A program made the position numbers and the translations under genes. From JAJDNS01 sp963578825 (lineage in GTDB: Bacteria > Acidobacteriota > Vicinamibacteria > Fen-336): a stretch of DNA of 64,000 nucleotides. The stretch spans positions 40,601-104,600 of the forward strand of contig CAUZDW010000012.1 in assembly GCA_963578825.1 (NCBI GenBank). The letters run 5' to 3'. Below the pieces are notes generated by a model. That model made no database searches and was not told the DNA's origin. It saw only the letters and a program-made list of their open reading frames with translations. This document shows, one piece after another, positions 26,468 through 34,081 of this stretch (within the stretch, counting starts at the first letter, position 1; each line of letters opens with the position of its first letter).

Positions 26468-27298
26468 CTACCTCTCCAGAGAACGGATCTCGTCCTCGCG
26501 CTTCCACTGGTCCATGCGGTAGAGGGCGAAGTCGTACTTCACCGGATCGGCGGGATCGAAGCGGCGCAATCGGCGAGTGATGTCCAGGGCCATCGCCCAC
26601 CCGGGTGACCGATAGCGCGTGAAGCGCAGACGCCGCGCGATGGCCTGGGTGTGGGCGTCGAGGGGCAACACCAGCTGGCTCGGGTCGGGACGGCGCCAGA
26701 CCCCGAGGTCCACGCCGTCCTTGCGAACCATCCAGCGCAGGTAGAGGTTAAGCCGCTTGCACGCGCTCCCCTTTTCGGGCGACGGAAAGAAGTAGCGCAC
26801 GCCCGCTCGGGCCGGGAGCCGGGCGCTCCGGTAGAGTCCTCCGTGATCGAGCGCAAGAGCCCGCTCCGAGAAGGATGCGAGGGCGCGACCGACATCGGGG
26901 GCGTCGTCGGCGAGTCCCTCAGCGAAGAACGCCTCGATCGACCCGTGAGCGGCGCGCATCTGCCGGGCAAACGCCAGGAGGCAGGCGACGTCGCGGCCAT
27001 CCAGCCACCTGTGGCGAAACCCCCGAAGCCGTCGTGCGGCCTCCCGAGGCTCGAGACCCGCGACGGCGTCCGCCGGCCGTGGGCCGAGGACGTCGAGAAC
27101 GGCAGCGATGCTGCGTTTGATCTGAACGACGTTTCCGAACGCCAGGCCCGACGCGACGAGGCCCACCACCTCGCGGTCGGCGGCGCGACGCTGGGCCCGG
27201 ACCGCCTCGAGCGGATCCGGATCGATGGCGCTCCCGTCGTAGCGCCGGTAGAGATCATCGAGTCGTCGCTTCAGCTCGCTGGAGCGCATCGTCCCCAT
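26468..27298 (-). CDS. TIGR02757 (DUF2400) family protein
   Basis: 276 aa conserved protein of unknown function, normal length for TIGR02757. Signature-like segments are DPLEAVRAQRRAADREVVGL, ASGLAFGNVVQIKRSIAAVL, FRHRWLDGRDVACLLAFARQM, VRYFFPSPEKGSACKRLNLY, RWMVRKDGVDLGVW, VLPLDAHTQAIARRLRFT and DPADPVKYDFALYRMD. It is all-helical, resembling HhH DNA-glycosylase folds, but lacks an obvious catalytic Lys/Asp pair. ATG 27298. It is divergent from the deoxyhypusine-synthase-like gene and convergent with the kinase-WD40 gene. Confidence 0.85.
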   Translation of the reverse strand: MGTMRSSELKRRLDDLYRRYDGSAIDPDPLEAVRAQRRAADREVVGLVASGLAFGNVVQIKRSIAAVLDVLGPRPADAVAGLEPREAARRLRGFRHRWLDGRDVACLLAFARQMRAAHGSIEAFFAEGLADDAPDVGRALASFSERALALDHGGLYRSARLPARAGVRYFFPSPEKGSACKRLNLYLRWMVRKDGVDLGVWRRPDPSQLVLPLDAHTQAIARRLRFTRYRSPGWAMALDITRRLRRFDPADPVKYDFALYRMDQWKREDEIRSLER

Positions 27299-27317
27299 TG
27301 TGCCTCGGAACGTCTTC

Positions 27318-27346
27318 TTGCCTCATCGACGAGGCGTGCATACCAT
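27318..27346 (+). promoter_or_regulatory. Promoter of the deoxyhypusine-synthase-like gene
   Basis: TTGCCT (27318-27323) and TACCAT (27341-27346) are separated by 17 nt. Only 6 nt lie between the -10 box and the ATG at 27353, predicting a transcript with almost no 5' leader. Confidence 0.5.
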
Positions 27347-27352
27347 GCCCGC

Positions 27353-28411
27353 ATGTCCAAGCGCAGCCTTCACGACGGCCGCGACGACGGCCTCACGCCC
27401 CTCGAGAGCCTCGATCTCGACCAGGTGACTTCGTTCACGGACCTGCTGCGCGGGATGGCGAAGACCGCGTTCAGCGGGCGCTCTCTCGGTGAGGCCCTCG
27501 ACGTCACGGTCGCCATGGTGAAGGACCCCGATTGCAAGGTCGTCCTCACTCTCTCGGGTGCCATGACCATGGCCAAGATGGGCCGTGTCATCTCCAAGAT
27601 GATCGACGTCGGGATGGTCCAGGCCATCGTCTCCACAGGGGCCCTCGTGGCCCACGGTCTCTCCGAGGCGGTGGGGCTCACACACTACCGGCACGATCCG
27701 AGGATGTCGGACGAGGAGTTGTTCGAGAAGGGCTACAACCGCGTCTACGACACGCTGGAGATGGAGGCCAACCTCAACGACGTCGAGGAGTTCAACGCCA
27801 GGGCCCTCGAGCGGCTGGGCGCGGAGCGGGAGCTGTCGAGCGAGCTCGTCTGTCGAACCCTCGGGCAGCTCCTGGCCGAGGAGCCCGACGGCGAGGGCGT
27901 CCTCCGCAGCGCCTTCCTCAAGAACGTCCCGGTGTACGTCCCGGCCTTCACCGACTCCGAGCTCGGACTCGACCTTGCCACCTGGACGATGCAGCGCGCC
28001 CGGGACGAGGGCGCGAAGGGAATCGAGGAGCTCCTGGATCGGGTGCCGCGTTTCAATCCCTTCCTGGACCTGAACAGCTTTACGAAGTTCACCCTGTCTG
28101 CGAAGCGTCTGGGACTCTTCACCATCGGCGGTGGTGTGCCGCGCAACTGGGCGCAGGAGATCGGTCCCTTCATCGACGTGGCGAACCATAGGATGGAGCT
28201 GGGGCTCACGCCGCCACGCTACCGCTACGCCGTCAGGATCTGCCCCGAGCCCGCGCACTGGGGCGGCCTCTCGGGCTGCACGTACACGGAGGGAGTCTCC
28301 TGGGGCAAGTTCGTTCCGCCGGAGGAGGGCGGCCGGTTCGCCGAGGTCTTCGCCGACGCCACCACGGTGTGGCCTCTGCTCATCAAGGGCGTCCTGGAGC
28401 AGCTCGACTGA
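27353..28411 (+). CDS. Deoxyhypusine-synthase-like protein (DHS family)
   Basis: 352 aa NAD-dependent spermidine-cleaving family protein. Family motifs: LTLSGAMTMAKMGRVISKMID, VQAIVSTGALVAHGL, FIDVANH, and the C-terminal EGVSWGKFVPP that lies at the active-site dimer interface. At the position of the catalytic Lys of eukaryotic DHS (GGGVVK), this protein has Arg264 (TIGGGVPRNWAQ), so it may not form the imine intermediate. Bacteria lack eIF5A, so members of this family may act as homospermidine synthases or on other amines. No polyamine genes lie beside it. A near-leaderless promoter precedes it. Confidence 0.78.
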   Translation: MSKRSLHDGRDDGLTPLESLDLDQVTSFTDLLRGMAKTAFSGRSLGEALDVTVAMVKDPDCKVVLTLSGAMTMAKMGRVISKMIDVGMVQAIVSTGALVAHGLSEAVGLTHYRHDPRMSDEELFEKGYNRVYDTLEMEANLNDVEEFNARALERLGAERELSSELVCRTLGQLLAEEPDGEGVLRSAFLKNVPVYVPAFTDSELGLDLATWTMQRARDEGAKGIEELLDRVPRFNPFLDLNSFTKFTLSAKRLGLFTIGGGVPRNWAQEIGPFIDVANHRMELGLTPPRYRYAVRICPEPAHWGGLSGCTYTEGVSWGKFVPPEEGGRFAEVFADATTVWPLLIKGVLEQLD

Positions 28412-28458
28412 GCCTCCCGGCAACGGGCCGGGCACCGATGCGATAGACTCTCGGCCCG

Positions 28459-29136
28459 ATGGCACGATTGGCCGAGGGTCTGAAGCGAGGTGACGACGGG
28501 ATCGTCCGATGCTTCTGGCCGGGAACCGATCCTCTCTATGTCCGCTACCACGACCGGGAGTGGGGCTTCCCCGTGTCGGACGACCAGCGGCTCTTCGAGA
28601 AGATCTGCCTCGAGGGATTCCAGTCGGGCCTCAGCTGGCTGACCATCCTCCGGAAGCGTGACAACTTTCGTAACGCGTTCAAGCAATTCGACTTCCACAC
28701 CGTGGCTCGATACCGGGCCCGCGACGCCAACCGGCTGCTGAAGGACGCCGGCATCGTGCGCCATCGAGGCAAGATCGAATCCATGATCAACAACGCCGCT
28801 CGGGCACGCACGCTCGAGAAAGAGGAGGGCTCGCTGGCGGCCTTCTTCTGGGGCTTCGAGCCCCATGCCTCGGCGCGACCGAAGCGCCTGAACCTGCGCG
28901 TCCTGATGCAGCTGGCGAAGACCCCCGAGTCGACGGCTCTCAGCAAGGAGCTCAAGCGACGGGGATGGACCTACGTGGGACCCACCACGGCCTACGCGTT
29001 CATGCAGGCCATGGGCCTCGTGAACGACCATCTCGAAGGATGCGCGGTCCGGGAGAAGGCGGAACGGGCTCGTGCACGTTTCCGCCGCCCCAGGTCGCGA
29101 GCTCCCCGAGGTGACCGTTCTTCGATGAAGAGGTGA
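28459..29136 (+). CDS. tag: DNA-3-methyladenine glycosylase I
   Basis: 225 aa base-excision DNA repair glycosylase. Family features: IVRCFWPGTDPLYVRYHDRE (zinc-ligand Cys and His), WGFPVSDDQRLFEKICLEGF, QSGLSWLTILRKRDNFRNAF, DAGIVRHRGKIESMINNA, and the C-terminal VGPTTAYAFMQAMGLVNDH then LEGCAVR with the second His/Cys zinc pair. It removes 3-methyladenine from alkylated DNA. The C-terminal tail is basic (RFRRPRSRAPRG). A TAGACT -10-like box ends 9 nt before the ATG. It overlaps an alternative GTG of the next gene by GTGA. Confidence 0.92.
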   Translation: MARLAEGLKRGDDGIVRCFWPGTDPLYVRYHDREWGFPVSDDQRLFEKICLEGFQSGLSWLTILRKRDNFRNAFKQFDFHTVARYRARDANRLLKDAGIVRHRGKIESMINNAARARTLEKEEGSLAAFFWGFEPHASARPKRLNLRVLMQLAKTPESTALSKELKRRGWTYVGPTTAYAFMQAMGLVNDHLEGCAVREKAERARARFRRPRSRAPRGDRSSMKR

Positions 29137-29141
29137 ATGAG

Positions 29142-30128
29142 ATGGAGACGCGAGAGCTGGGACGCCAGGGCCTCGAAGTGAGCGCCCTCGGGCTGGGCTG
29201 CATGGGGATGTCCGATTTCTACGGCGTTCGCGACGAGGCCGAGGCCGTGGCCACCATACACAGGGCGCTCGATCTCGGCGTGACGCTCCTCGACACTGCC
29301 GACGTCTATGGCCCCCACACCAACGAAGAGCTGGTCGGAAAGGCCATCGAGGGCCGACGCGACTCGGTCGTGCTCGCGACCAAGTTCGGCATCGTGCGGG
29401 GTCCCCGACCCGAGGACCGGGGCGTGAACGGCCGGCCGGAGTACGTCCGCACCTCCTGCGACGGCTCACTGAAACGCCTGGGCGTGGAGAGGATCGATCT
29501 CTACTATCAGCATCGGGTGGATCCGGACGTCCCGATCGAGGAGACCGTCGGCGCCATGGCGGAGCTCGTGAAGGAGGGCAAGGTCGGCGCCCTGGGCCTC
29601 TCCGAGGCCGCGCCCGCGACGATCCGGCGTGCCCACGCCACCCACCCGATCAGCGCGCTGCAAACCGAGTACTCGCTCTTCAGCCGCGATCCGGAGGACG
29701 AGATTCTCGCCACCTGCCGGACCCTGGGCATCGGCTTCGTGGCCTACAGCCCGCTGGGCCGGGGCATCCTGACTGGCGCGATCCGGACCCCAGGCGACCT
29801 GGTGGAAGGGGACCAGCGTCTTGGCTTTCCGCGCTTCCAGACCGACACCCTCCAGGGGAACGTGGAGCTCCTGAAGGGCCTTCAGGACGTGGCTGCCGAG
29901 AAGGGAGTTACGGTTCCCCAGGTGGCCATCGCGTGGGTTCTGGCGAAGGGAAGAGACATCGTCCCCATCCCGGGAACCAAGCGGCGCAAGTACCTCGAGG
30001 AGAACCTGAAGGCGGCGGATCTCGCGCTCACCGCTCGAGACCTCACGCGCCTCGAGGCCTTGTGCCCGAAGGGGTCCGCCCACGGGGGCCGCTACCCTGA
30101 GAGCATCATGACCTTCATCAACGGTTGA
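29142..30128 (+). CDS. Aldo/keto reductase
   Basis: 328 aa NADPH-dependent aldo/keto reductase, (beta/alpha)8 barrel. Start ATG 29142 (METRELGRQGLEVSALGLG) has AGAGGTG upstream; a GTG at 29133 overlapping the tag stop is an alternative. The catalytic set is present: Asp in LLDTADVYG, Tyr in the same segment, Lys in VVLATKFGIV, and His in IDLYYQHRVDPDVP. The C-terminal NADP-binding segment is GRDIVPIPGTKRRKYLEEN. It belongs to the YajO/perakine-reductase-like branch. The substrate is unknown; it is probably co-transcribed with tag. Confidence 0.92.
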   Translation: METRELGRQGLEVSALGLGCMGMSDFYGVRDEAEAVATIHRALDLGVTLLDTADVYGPHTNEELVGKAIEGRRDSVVLATKFGIVRGPRPEDRGVNGRPEYVRTSCDGSLKRLGVERIDLYYQHRVDPDVPIEETVGAMAELVKEGKVGALGLSEAAPATIRRAHATHPISALQTEYSLFSRDPEDEILATCRTLGIGFVAYSPLGRGILTGAIRTPGDLVEGDQRLGFPRFQTDTLQGNVELLKGLQDVAAEKGVTVPQVAIAWVLAKGRDIVPIPGTKRRKYLEENLKAADLALTARDLTRLEALCPKGSAHGGRYPESIMTFING

Positions 30129-30213
30129 GCTCGAGCTCCTCCAGAGAGCGATCCCTCACCACGGGCTGCTAGGCTGGGGCGCAGACGATGCATGCAGAGT
30201 TACGGAGAGCCCT

Positions 30214-30855
30214 ATGAAGACGCCGGAGATCGTGTGCAAGAAGAACGGTCCGTACATGGTCACGGGGCTGGAGAACCTGCAGGGCGCAGGCGGCAAAACC
30301 TACGAGGCGAAAAAAGCCCAGGCGCTCTGCCGCTGCGGCGCCTCGAAGAACAAGCCCTACTGCGACGGCACGCACGCGCAAATCGGCTTCCCGGACGACA
30401 AGGCGGACGACCGCAGGCCGGACAAGCGTGAGGACCACGTGGGAGCCGGCATCACGATTCACGACAACCGCGGGATCTGTGCCCACTCCGGCCGGTGCAC
30501 CGACGGCCTCTCCTCCGTCTTCCGGCTGCGGCAGGAGCCCTTCGTCGATGCCGAGGGCGCCCCAGCCGACAAGATCGTCGAGGTCGTCAAGAGCTGCCCC
30601 TCGGGTGCGCTGAGCTACACGATCGACGGCGTGGAGCACCGCGATCTCGAGCAGGCCCCGGGAGTGTTCGTCGTACCCGGCGGCCCCTACGCGGTCGGCC
30701 GCGGCGTCCGGCTCGAGGGCATCGAGTTCGGCGAAGGGGCGTCGCAGGAGCACTTCACGCTGTGTCGCTGCGGCGGGAGCAAGAACAAGCCGTTCTGCGA
30801 CGGTGAGCACTGGAACCGGACCTTCGACGAGAACGCCCCGCCGCGGGAGGGATAG
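30214..30855 (+). CDS. CDGSH iron-sulfur protein with central 4Fe-4S (DUF1271) domain
   Basis: 213 aa. Two CDGSH-type 2Fe-2S sites flank a divergent ferredoxin-like domain. N-terminal CDGSH: LCRCGASKNKPYCDGTHAQIG (C-x-C, then C-x3-H). Middle: GICAHSGRCTDGLSSVF with VVKSCPSGALSYTID, resembling Fer4_19 (DUF1271). C-terminal CDGSH: LCRCGGSKNKPFCDGEHWN, where CDGTH/CDGEH replace CDGSH. It probably transfers electrons or senses redox state in the cytosol. ATG 30214 follows a GGAGAG site. It is monocistronic. Confidence 0.85.
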   Translation: MKTPEIVCKKNGPYMVTGLENLQGAGGKTYEAKKAQALCRCGASKNKPYCDGTHAQIGFPDDKADDRRPDKREDHVGAGITIHDNRGICAHSGRCTDGLSSVFRLRQEPFVDAEGAPADKIVEVVKSCPSGALSYTIDGVEHRDLEQAPGVFVVPGGPYAVGRGVRLEGIEFGEGASQEHFTLCRCGGSKNKPFCDGEHWNRTFDENAPPREG

Positions 30856-30892
30856 ACCAGCGCGTACCAAGAAACCACACGACAGACAGCCG

Positions 30893-31915
30893 ATGAGTCT
30901 GTTCGCAACCCTGTTGCTTCTCCTCGTCCTCCCGGCCTGCGGCGGCGGCGATGGGCCTGGCGGCAGCAGCGGCAAGGGAACCAGCGGCACACCCCCGGCC
31001 GGCACAGCTCCCCCGCCGGGCCGCTACTTTCCCGACGGGCCCTGGTACCAGGATGTGACGAACGCCCCTCTCGACCCGCGATCGCGGGAGGTGGTCGCGT
31101 GGCTCGACGGGCAGGGCTGGGGCACGGGGACAATGCGAATCGACTTCTCGGTCGAGGTGCTCGAGAGCGACGAGACGACGCCGTTTCGCGCGTTCAACCG
31201 GACCGAGGACTTCTTCGAGCCCGATTGCGACCTGGCCGAGGTTCCCGTTCCCTCCGGCGGGGCCCTCGAGGGCGAGGCGGGCTACGACTGCTTCGGCGAC
31301 GGTGACTGCCACCTGATCGTCGTGCACCGCCCGTCGCTCAGGTTGTTCGAGATGTGGCGCGCCGACATCCGTGGCGACGCGTTCGACGGCGGTTGCCTCG
31401 CCATCTGGGACATGACGCGCGCCTACGGCCCGAGGGGACGCGGCGAGCAGTGCACGAGCGCCGACGCAGCGGGCTTTCCAATCGCGCCACTGCTCTTCAC
31501 TGCCGACGAGGTCGCGGCGGGCTCGATCGACCACGCGATCCGTTTCATCGTGCCCAACTCCCACATCCGCGCCGACGAGTACGTCCATCCTGCGACCCAC
31601 GGGACCTTCGCAACGAGCGGGTCTCCTTCTGCGCCACCCTACGGGACGCGCCTGCGGCTCCGCGCCGACTTTCCCCTCGCGTCGCTGCCGAACGAAGGGG
31701 CTCGGGTCGTGGCACGAGCGATGCAGACGTACGGGATGTTCCTGGCGGACGCGGGACAGATCGCTCTCACCGCTCAAAGCGACCGCTTCACGTCGGCTCG
31801 TTGGGCGGGGCTCCTCGACACGCGCGACCTGGCCGCGATCCACCCCCGTGACTTCGGGATGATCGAAGCGGGCGATCGCATCCCGCTCACCCTCGACTGC
31901 GTCCGGGAGCCGTAG
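30893..31915 (+). CDS. Putative secreted lipoprotein, unknown function
   Basis: 340 aa. The N-terminal signal has a lipobox (LLLLVLPAC, Cys16) followed by a Gly/Ser/Pro-rich linker, so it is a lipoprotein. The mature domain has patterned blocks: YFPDGPWYQDVTNAPLD, VVAWLDGQGWGTGTMRIDFS, LEGEAGYDCFGDGDCHLIVV, RLFEMWRADIRG, LAIWDMTRAYGPRGRGEQC, DHAIRFIVPNSHIRADEYVH, YGTRLRLRADFPLASLP and VVARAMQTYGMFLADAG. This repeat-poor, Cys-containing domain is a pattern I know from uncharacterised Acidobacteria and Myxococcus proteins. ATG 30893. Confidence 0.75.
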   Translation: MSLFATLLLLLVLPACGGGDGPGGSSGKGTSGTPPAGTAPPPGRYFPDGPWYQDVTNAPLDPRSREVVAWLDGQGWGTGTMRIDFSVEVLESDETTPFRAFNRTEDFFEPDCDLAEVPVPSGGALEGEAGYDCFGDGDCHLIVVHRPSLRLFEMWRADIRGDAFDGGCLAIWDMTRAYGPRGRGEQCTSADAAGFPIAPLLFTADEVAAGSIDHAIRFIVPNSHIRADEYVHPATHGTFATSGSPSAPPYGTRLRLRADFPLASLPNEGARVVARAMQTYGMFLADAGQIALTAQSDRFTSARWAGLLDTRDLAAIHPRDFGMIEAGDRIPLTLDCVREP

Positions 31916-31964
31916 CGGAGCGCCCGTTCTCCCGTATCCTTGAAGGAGGGGACGGAGGGACAGA

Positions 31965-32393
31965 GTGAGGCAGTGCACGGCGTGGGTTGCAGCCGGAATC
32001 GTAGGTGTCATGTCGCTCGGGGGCACGCCCGGGCGCGCTCAGTCAGAGGAAGAGCTGGACCCGTGCGCCCACATCTACGGCCAGATGGCGCTGACCAGCT
32101 GTTGGGCCCGGGAGGCGGAGCGGGCGGACGAGGAGATGAATCACGCCTACCTCGCCCTGCTCCAGAAGCTCCCCGAGCGGGGTGCCCGGAGCCTGGAGAA
32201 GGCTCAGAAGCTGTGGCTGGAGTTTCGAAGGGCCCACCTTGGGACGCTCTACGGCGTCGACGACCCGAAGGCGGTCTTCGGCCGCGACTACTTTGTGTGC
32301 TTCTCCATCTCCAAGGTGTCGCTCACACGGGCCCGAACGCGCGATCTCGCCCGGCTCCTCGAGCCGGACGACGACACGGTCTGCCCCCTGTGA
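31965..32393 (+). CDS. LprI-like (DUF1311) secreted protein
   Basis: 142 aa with a Sec signal (WVAAGIVGVMSLGGTPGRA). The mature part has the LprI N-terminal pattern: DPCAHIYGQMALTSCWARE, AERADEEMNHAYLALLQKL, and KAQKLWLEFRRAHLGTLYG, with conserved Cys pairs. LprI-like proteins inhibit lysozyme in mycobacteria; here only the fold is implied. GTG 31965 has GGAGG upstream. It is convergent with leuB. Confidence 0.75.
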   Translation: MRQCTAWVAAGIVGVMSLGGTPGRAQSEEELDPCAHIYGQMALTSCWAREAERADEEMNHAYLALLQKLPERGARSLEKAQKLWLEFRRAHLGTLYGVDDPKAVFGRDYFVCFSISKVSLTRARTRDLARLLEPDDDTVCPL

Positions 32394-32410
32394 GGAGGTC
32401 CAACGCTTCC

Positions 32411-33490
32411 TCAGACGCCCCAGTCGGCGTGTGCTGCCGGCTCTTCTTCCGAGTCGGCCGACCAGCGCGACCAGCGGAGGTGCCGCAGCACCCCGTCGGT
32501 GATCTGGTCCGTGGTCGCATTGCCGCCAACGTCGGGCGTTCGCGTCTCGCGGAGTGTCTCCACAACCGCCGACTCCACGGCCCGGGCCAACTGTGGTTTG
32601 CCGAACGCGTGCTCCAGCATGAGCGCCACGGAGAGCATCGCGCCCGTGGGGTTGGCGGTTCCCTTGCCGACCAGGTCGTCGGCGGATCCGTGGACGGGCT
32701 CGTAGAGGCCCGGGCCGCTGCCGAAAGATGCCGACGGCAGGACGCCGATCGAGCCGGCCACCACCGCCGCTTCTTCGCTCAGGATGTCACCGAAGAGGTT
32801 CTCGGTGAGGATGACGTCGAAGCTCTGCGGGGCGCGCAGGAGCGCGAAGGCGGCTGCGTCGACGTAGCGGTGCTCCAGCTGGACGTCCGGGTGCTCGCTG
32901 GCCACCTCGGTGACGACCCGTCGCCACAGACGCGAGGTCTCGAGGATGTTGGCCTTGTCCACGGAGCAGACCTGTCCGCGTCGGCTCTCGGCCAGGGTGA
33001 AGGCGACCCGGGCGACCCGGCGCACCTCCTCCGCCGTCTGGCGCCAGGTGTTGACCGCTTCGTGCTCTCCCAGCGAGCGGGGCTCGCCGAAGTAGACGCC
33101 ACTGGACAGCTCGCGCACGACGAGGATGTCGGCATGACGGGCCAGGCCCTCGCGCAGGGGTGTGGGCAGGCCGAGGAATCGCGCGGGGCGCAGGTTGGCG
33201 AAGACACCCAGCTCGCGGCGTAGCCGCAGAAGCCCCTGCTCCGGACGCGTGGCCTCGTTCTCCCACTTCGGTCCGCCCACCGCGCCCAGGAAGACACACT
33301 GGCTCTCCTTGCACAGGGCCACGGTCTCGGCAGGCAGGGGGTCCCCCGTCGCGTCGATGGCCGCGCCGCCCACGAGCCCTTCCCTGCTCTCGAAAGGCAT
33401 GCACGCCTCGAGCACTCGGAGCCCTGCACTGGTGACCTCGGGGCCAACGCCGTCGCCGGGCAGGACCGCGATCGTCGGCTTCGGCTTCAC
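32411..33490 (-). CDS. leuB: 3-Isopropylmalate dehydrogenase
   Basis: 359 aa, cytosolic, third step of leucine synthesis (oxidative decarboxylation of 3-isopropylmalate with NAD). The features are AVLPGDGVGPEVTSAGLRVL, GAVGGPKWENE, substrate Arg residues in LRRELGVFANLRPARF, VVRELSSGVYFGEPRS, DKANILETSRLWR, catalytic VDAAAFALL, NLFGDILSEEAAVVAGSIG, and the NAD-binding EPVHGSADDLVGKGTANPTG. GTG 33490 sits directly against the leuD stop. It is the last gene of the ilv-leu operon, 17 nt from the convergent LprI gene. Confidence 0.97.
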   Translation of the reverse strand: MKPKPTIAVLPGDGVGPEVTSAGLRVLEACMPFESREGLVGGAAIDATGDPLPAETVALCKESQCVFLGAVGGPKWENEATRPEQGLLRLRRELGVFANLRPARFLGLPTPLREGLARHADILVVRELSSGVYFGEPRSLGEHEAVNTWRQTAEEVRRVARVAFTLAESRRGQVCSVDKANILETSRLWRRVVTEVASEHPDVQLEHRYVDAAAFALLRAPQSFDVILTENLFGDILSEEAAVVAGSIGVLPSASFGSGPGLYEPVHGSADDLVGKGTANPTGAMLSVALMLEHAFGKPQLARAVESAVVETLRETRTPDVGGNATTDQITDGVLRHLRWSRWSADSEEEPAAHADWGV

Positions 33491-34081
33491 CTAGAGCCTC
33501 CAGGGCGCGGGACCCGACAGCTCTTCGAACGCGGCAATGTCCTTCTCCCGGTCGACGAGGAACGCGAGCTCGTCGAGGCCGTTGAGAAGGCAGAAGCGCG
33601 AGAAGGACTCGAGGGGGAACGAGGCCCTGTGATCTCCGAACGCGATCGTCCCCGCCTCGACGTTGATCTCGACCTCGATCCCGGGTGACTCGACGAGACT
33701 GGCGTGCGTCGCCTCGTCGACGACGACCGGAACCAGCCCGTTCTTCAGGGCGTTGGCCCGGAAGATGTCGGCGAACGCGGTGGAAACGAGCGCCTGGAAG
33801 CCGCCGCCCGTGAGCGCCCAGACCGCGTGCTCGCGCGACGAGCCGCAGCCGAAGTTGCGTCCCACGACGAGGACCCGGGCGCCTTTTGCCGAGGTCTGGT
33901 TCAGGACGAAGTCGGGCCTGGGCTGGCCGTCGGCGTCGTACCGCCAGTCGGCGAAGAGCCCGTCTCCCATTCCCTCGCTGGAAGTGGTCACGAGGAAGCG
34001 GGCGGGGATGATCTGGTCCGTGTCCACGTTCTCGTTGGGCAGGACCGTCGTGCGGGACCGGATCTCGCGTACGGGTTTCAT
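33491..34081 (-). CDS. leuD: 3-Isopropylmalate dehydratase small subunit
   Basis: 196 aa, forms the isopropylmalate isomerase with LeuC. Typical motifs: VLPNENVDTDQIIPARFL, VVGRNFGCGSSREHAVWAL and FADIFRANALKNGLVPV. The length is normal. ATG 34081 overlaps the leuC stop (ATGA), so it is translationally coupled to its partner subunit. Confidence 0.97.
   Translation of the reverse strand: MKPVREIRSRTTVLPNENVDTDQIIPARFLVTTSSEGMGDGLFADWRYDADGQPRPDFVLNQTSAKGARVLVVGRNFGCGSSREHAVWALTGGGFQALVSTAFADIFRANALKNGLVPVVVDEATHASLVESPGIEVEINVEAGTIAFGDHRASFPLESFSRFCLLNGLDELAFLVDREKDIAAFEELSGPAPWRL

Noticed and set aside
30893..32393. Operon of two secreted proteins acting as a lysozyme-inhibitor system
   Set aside because: Only the second gene has an LprI-like domain; the first is unrelated in sequence and separated by its own ribosome site.
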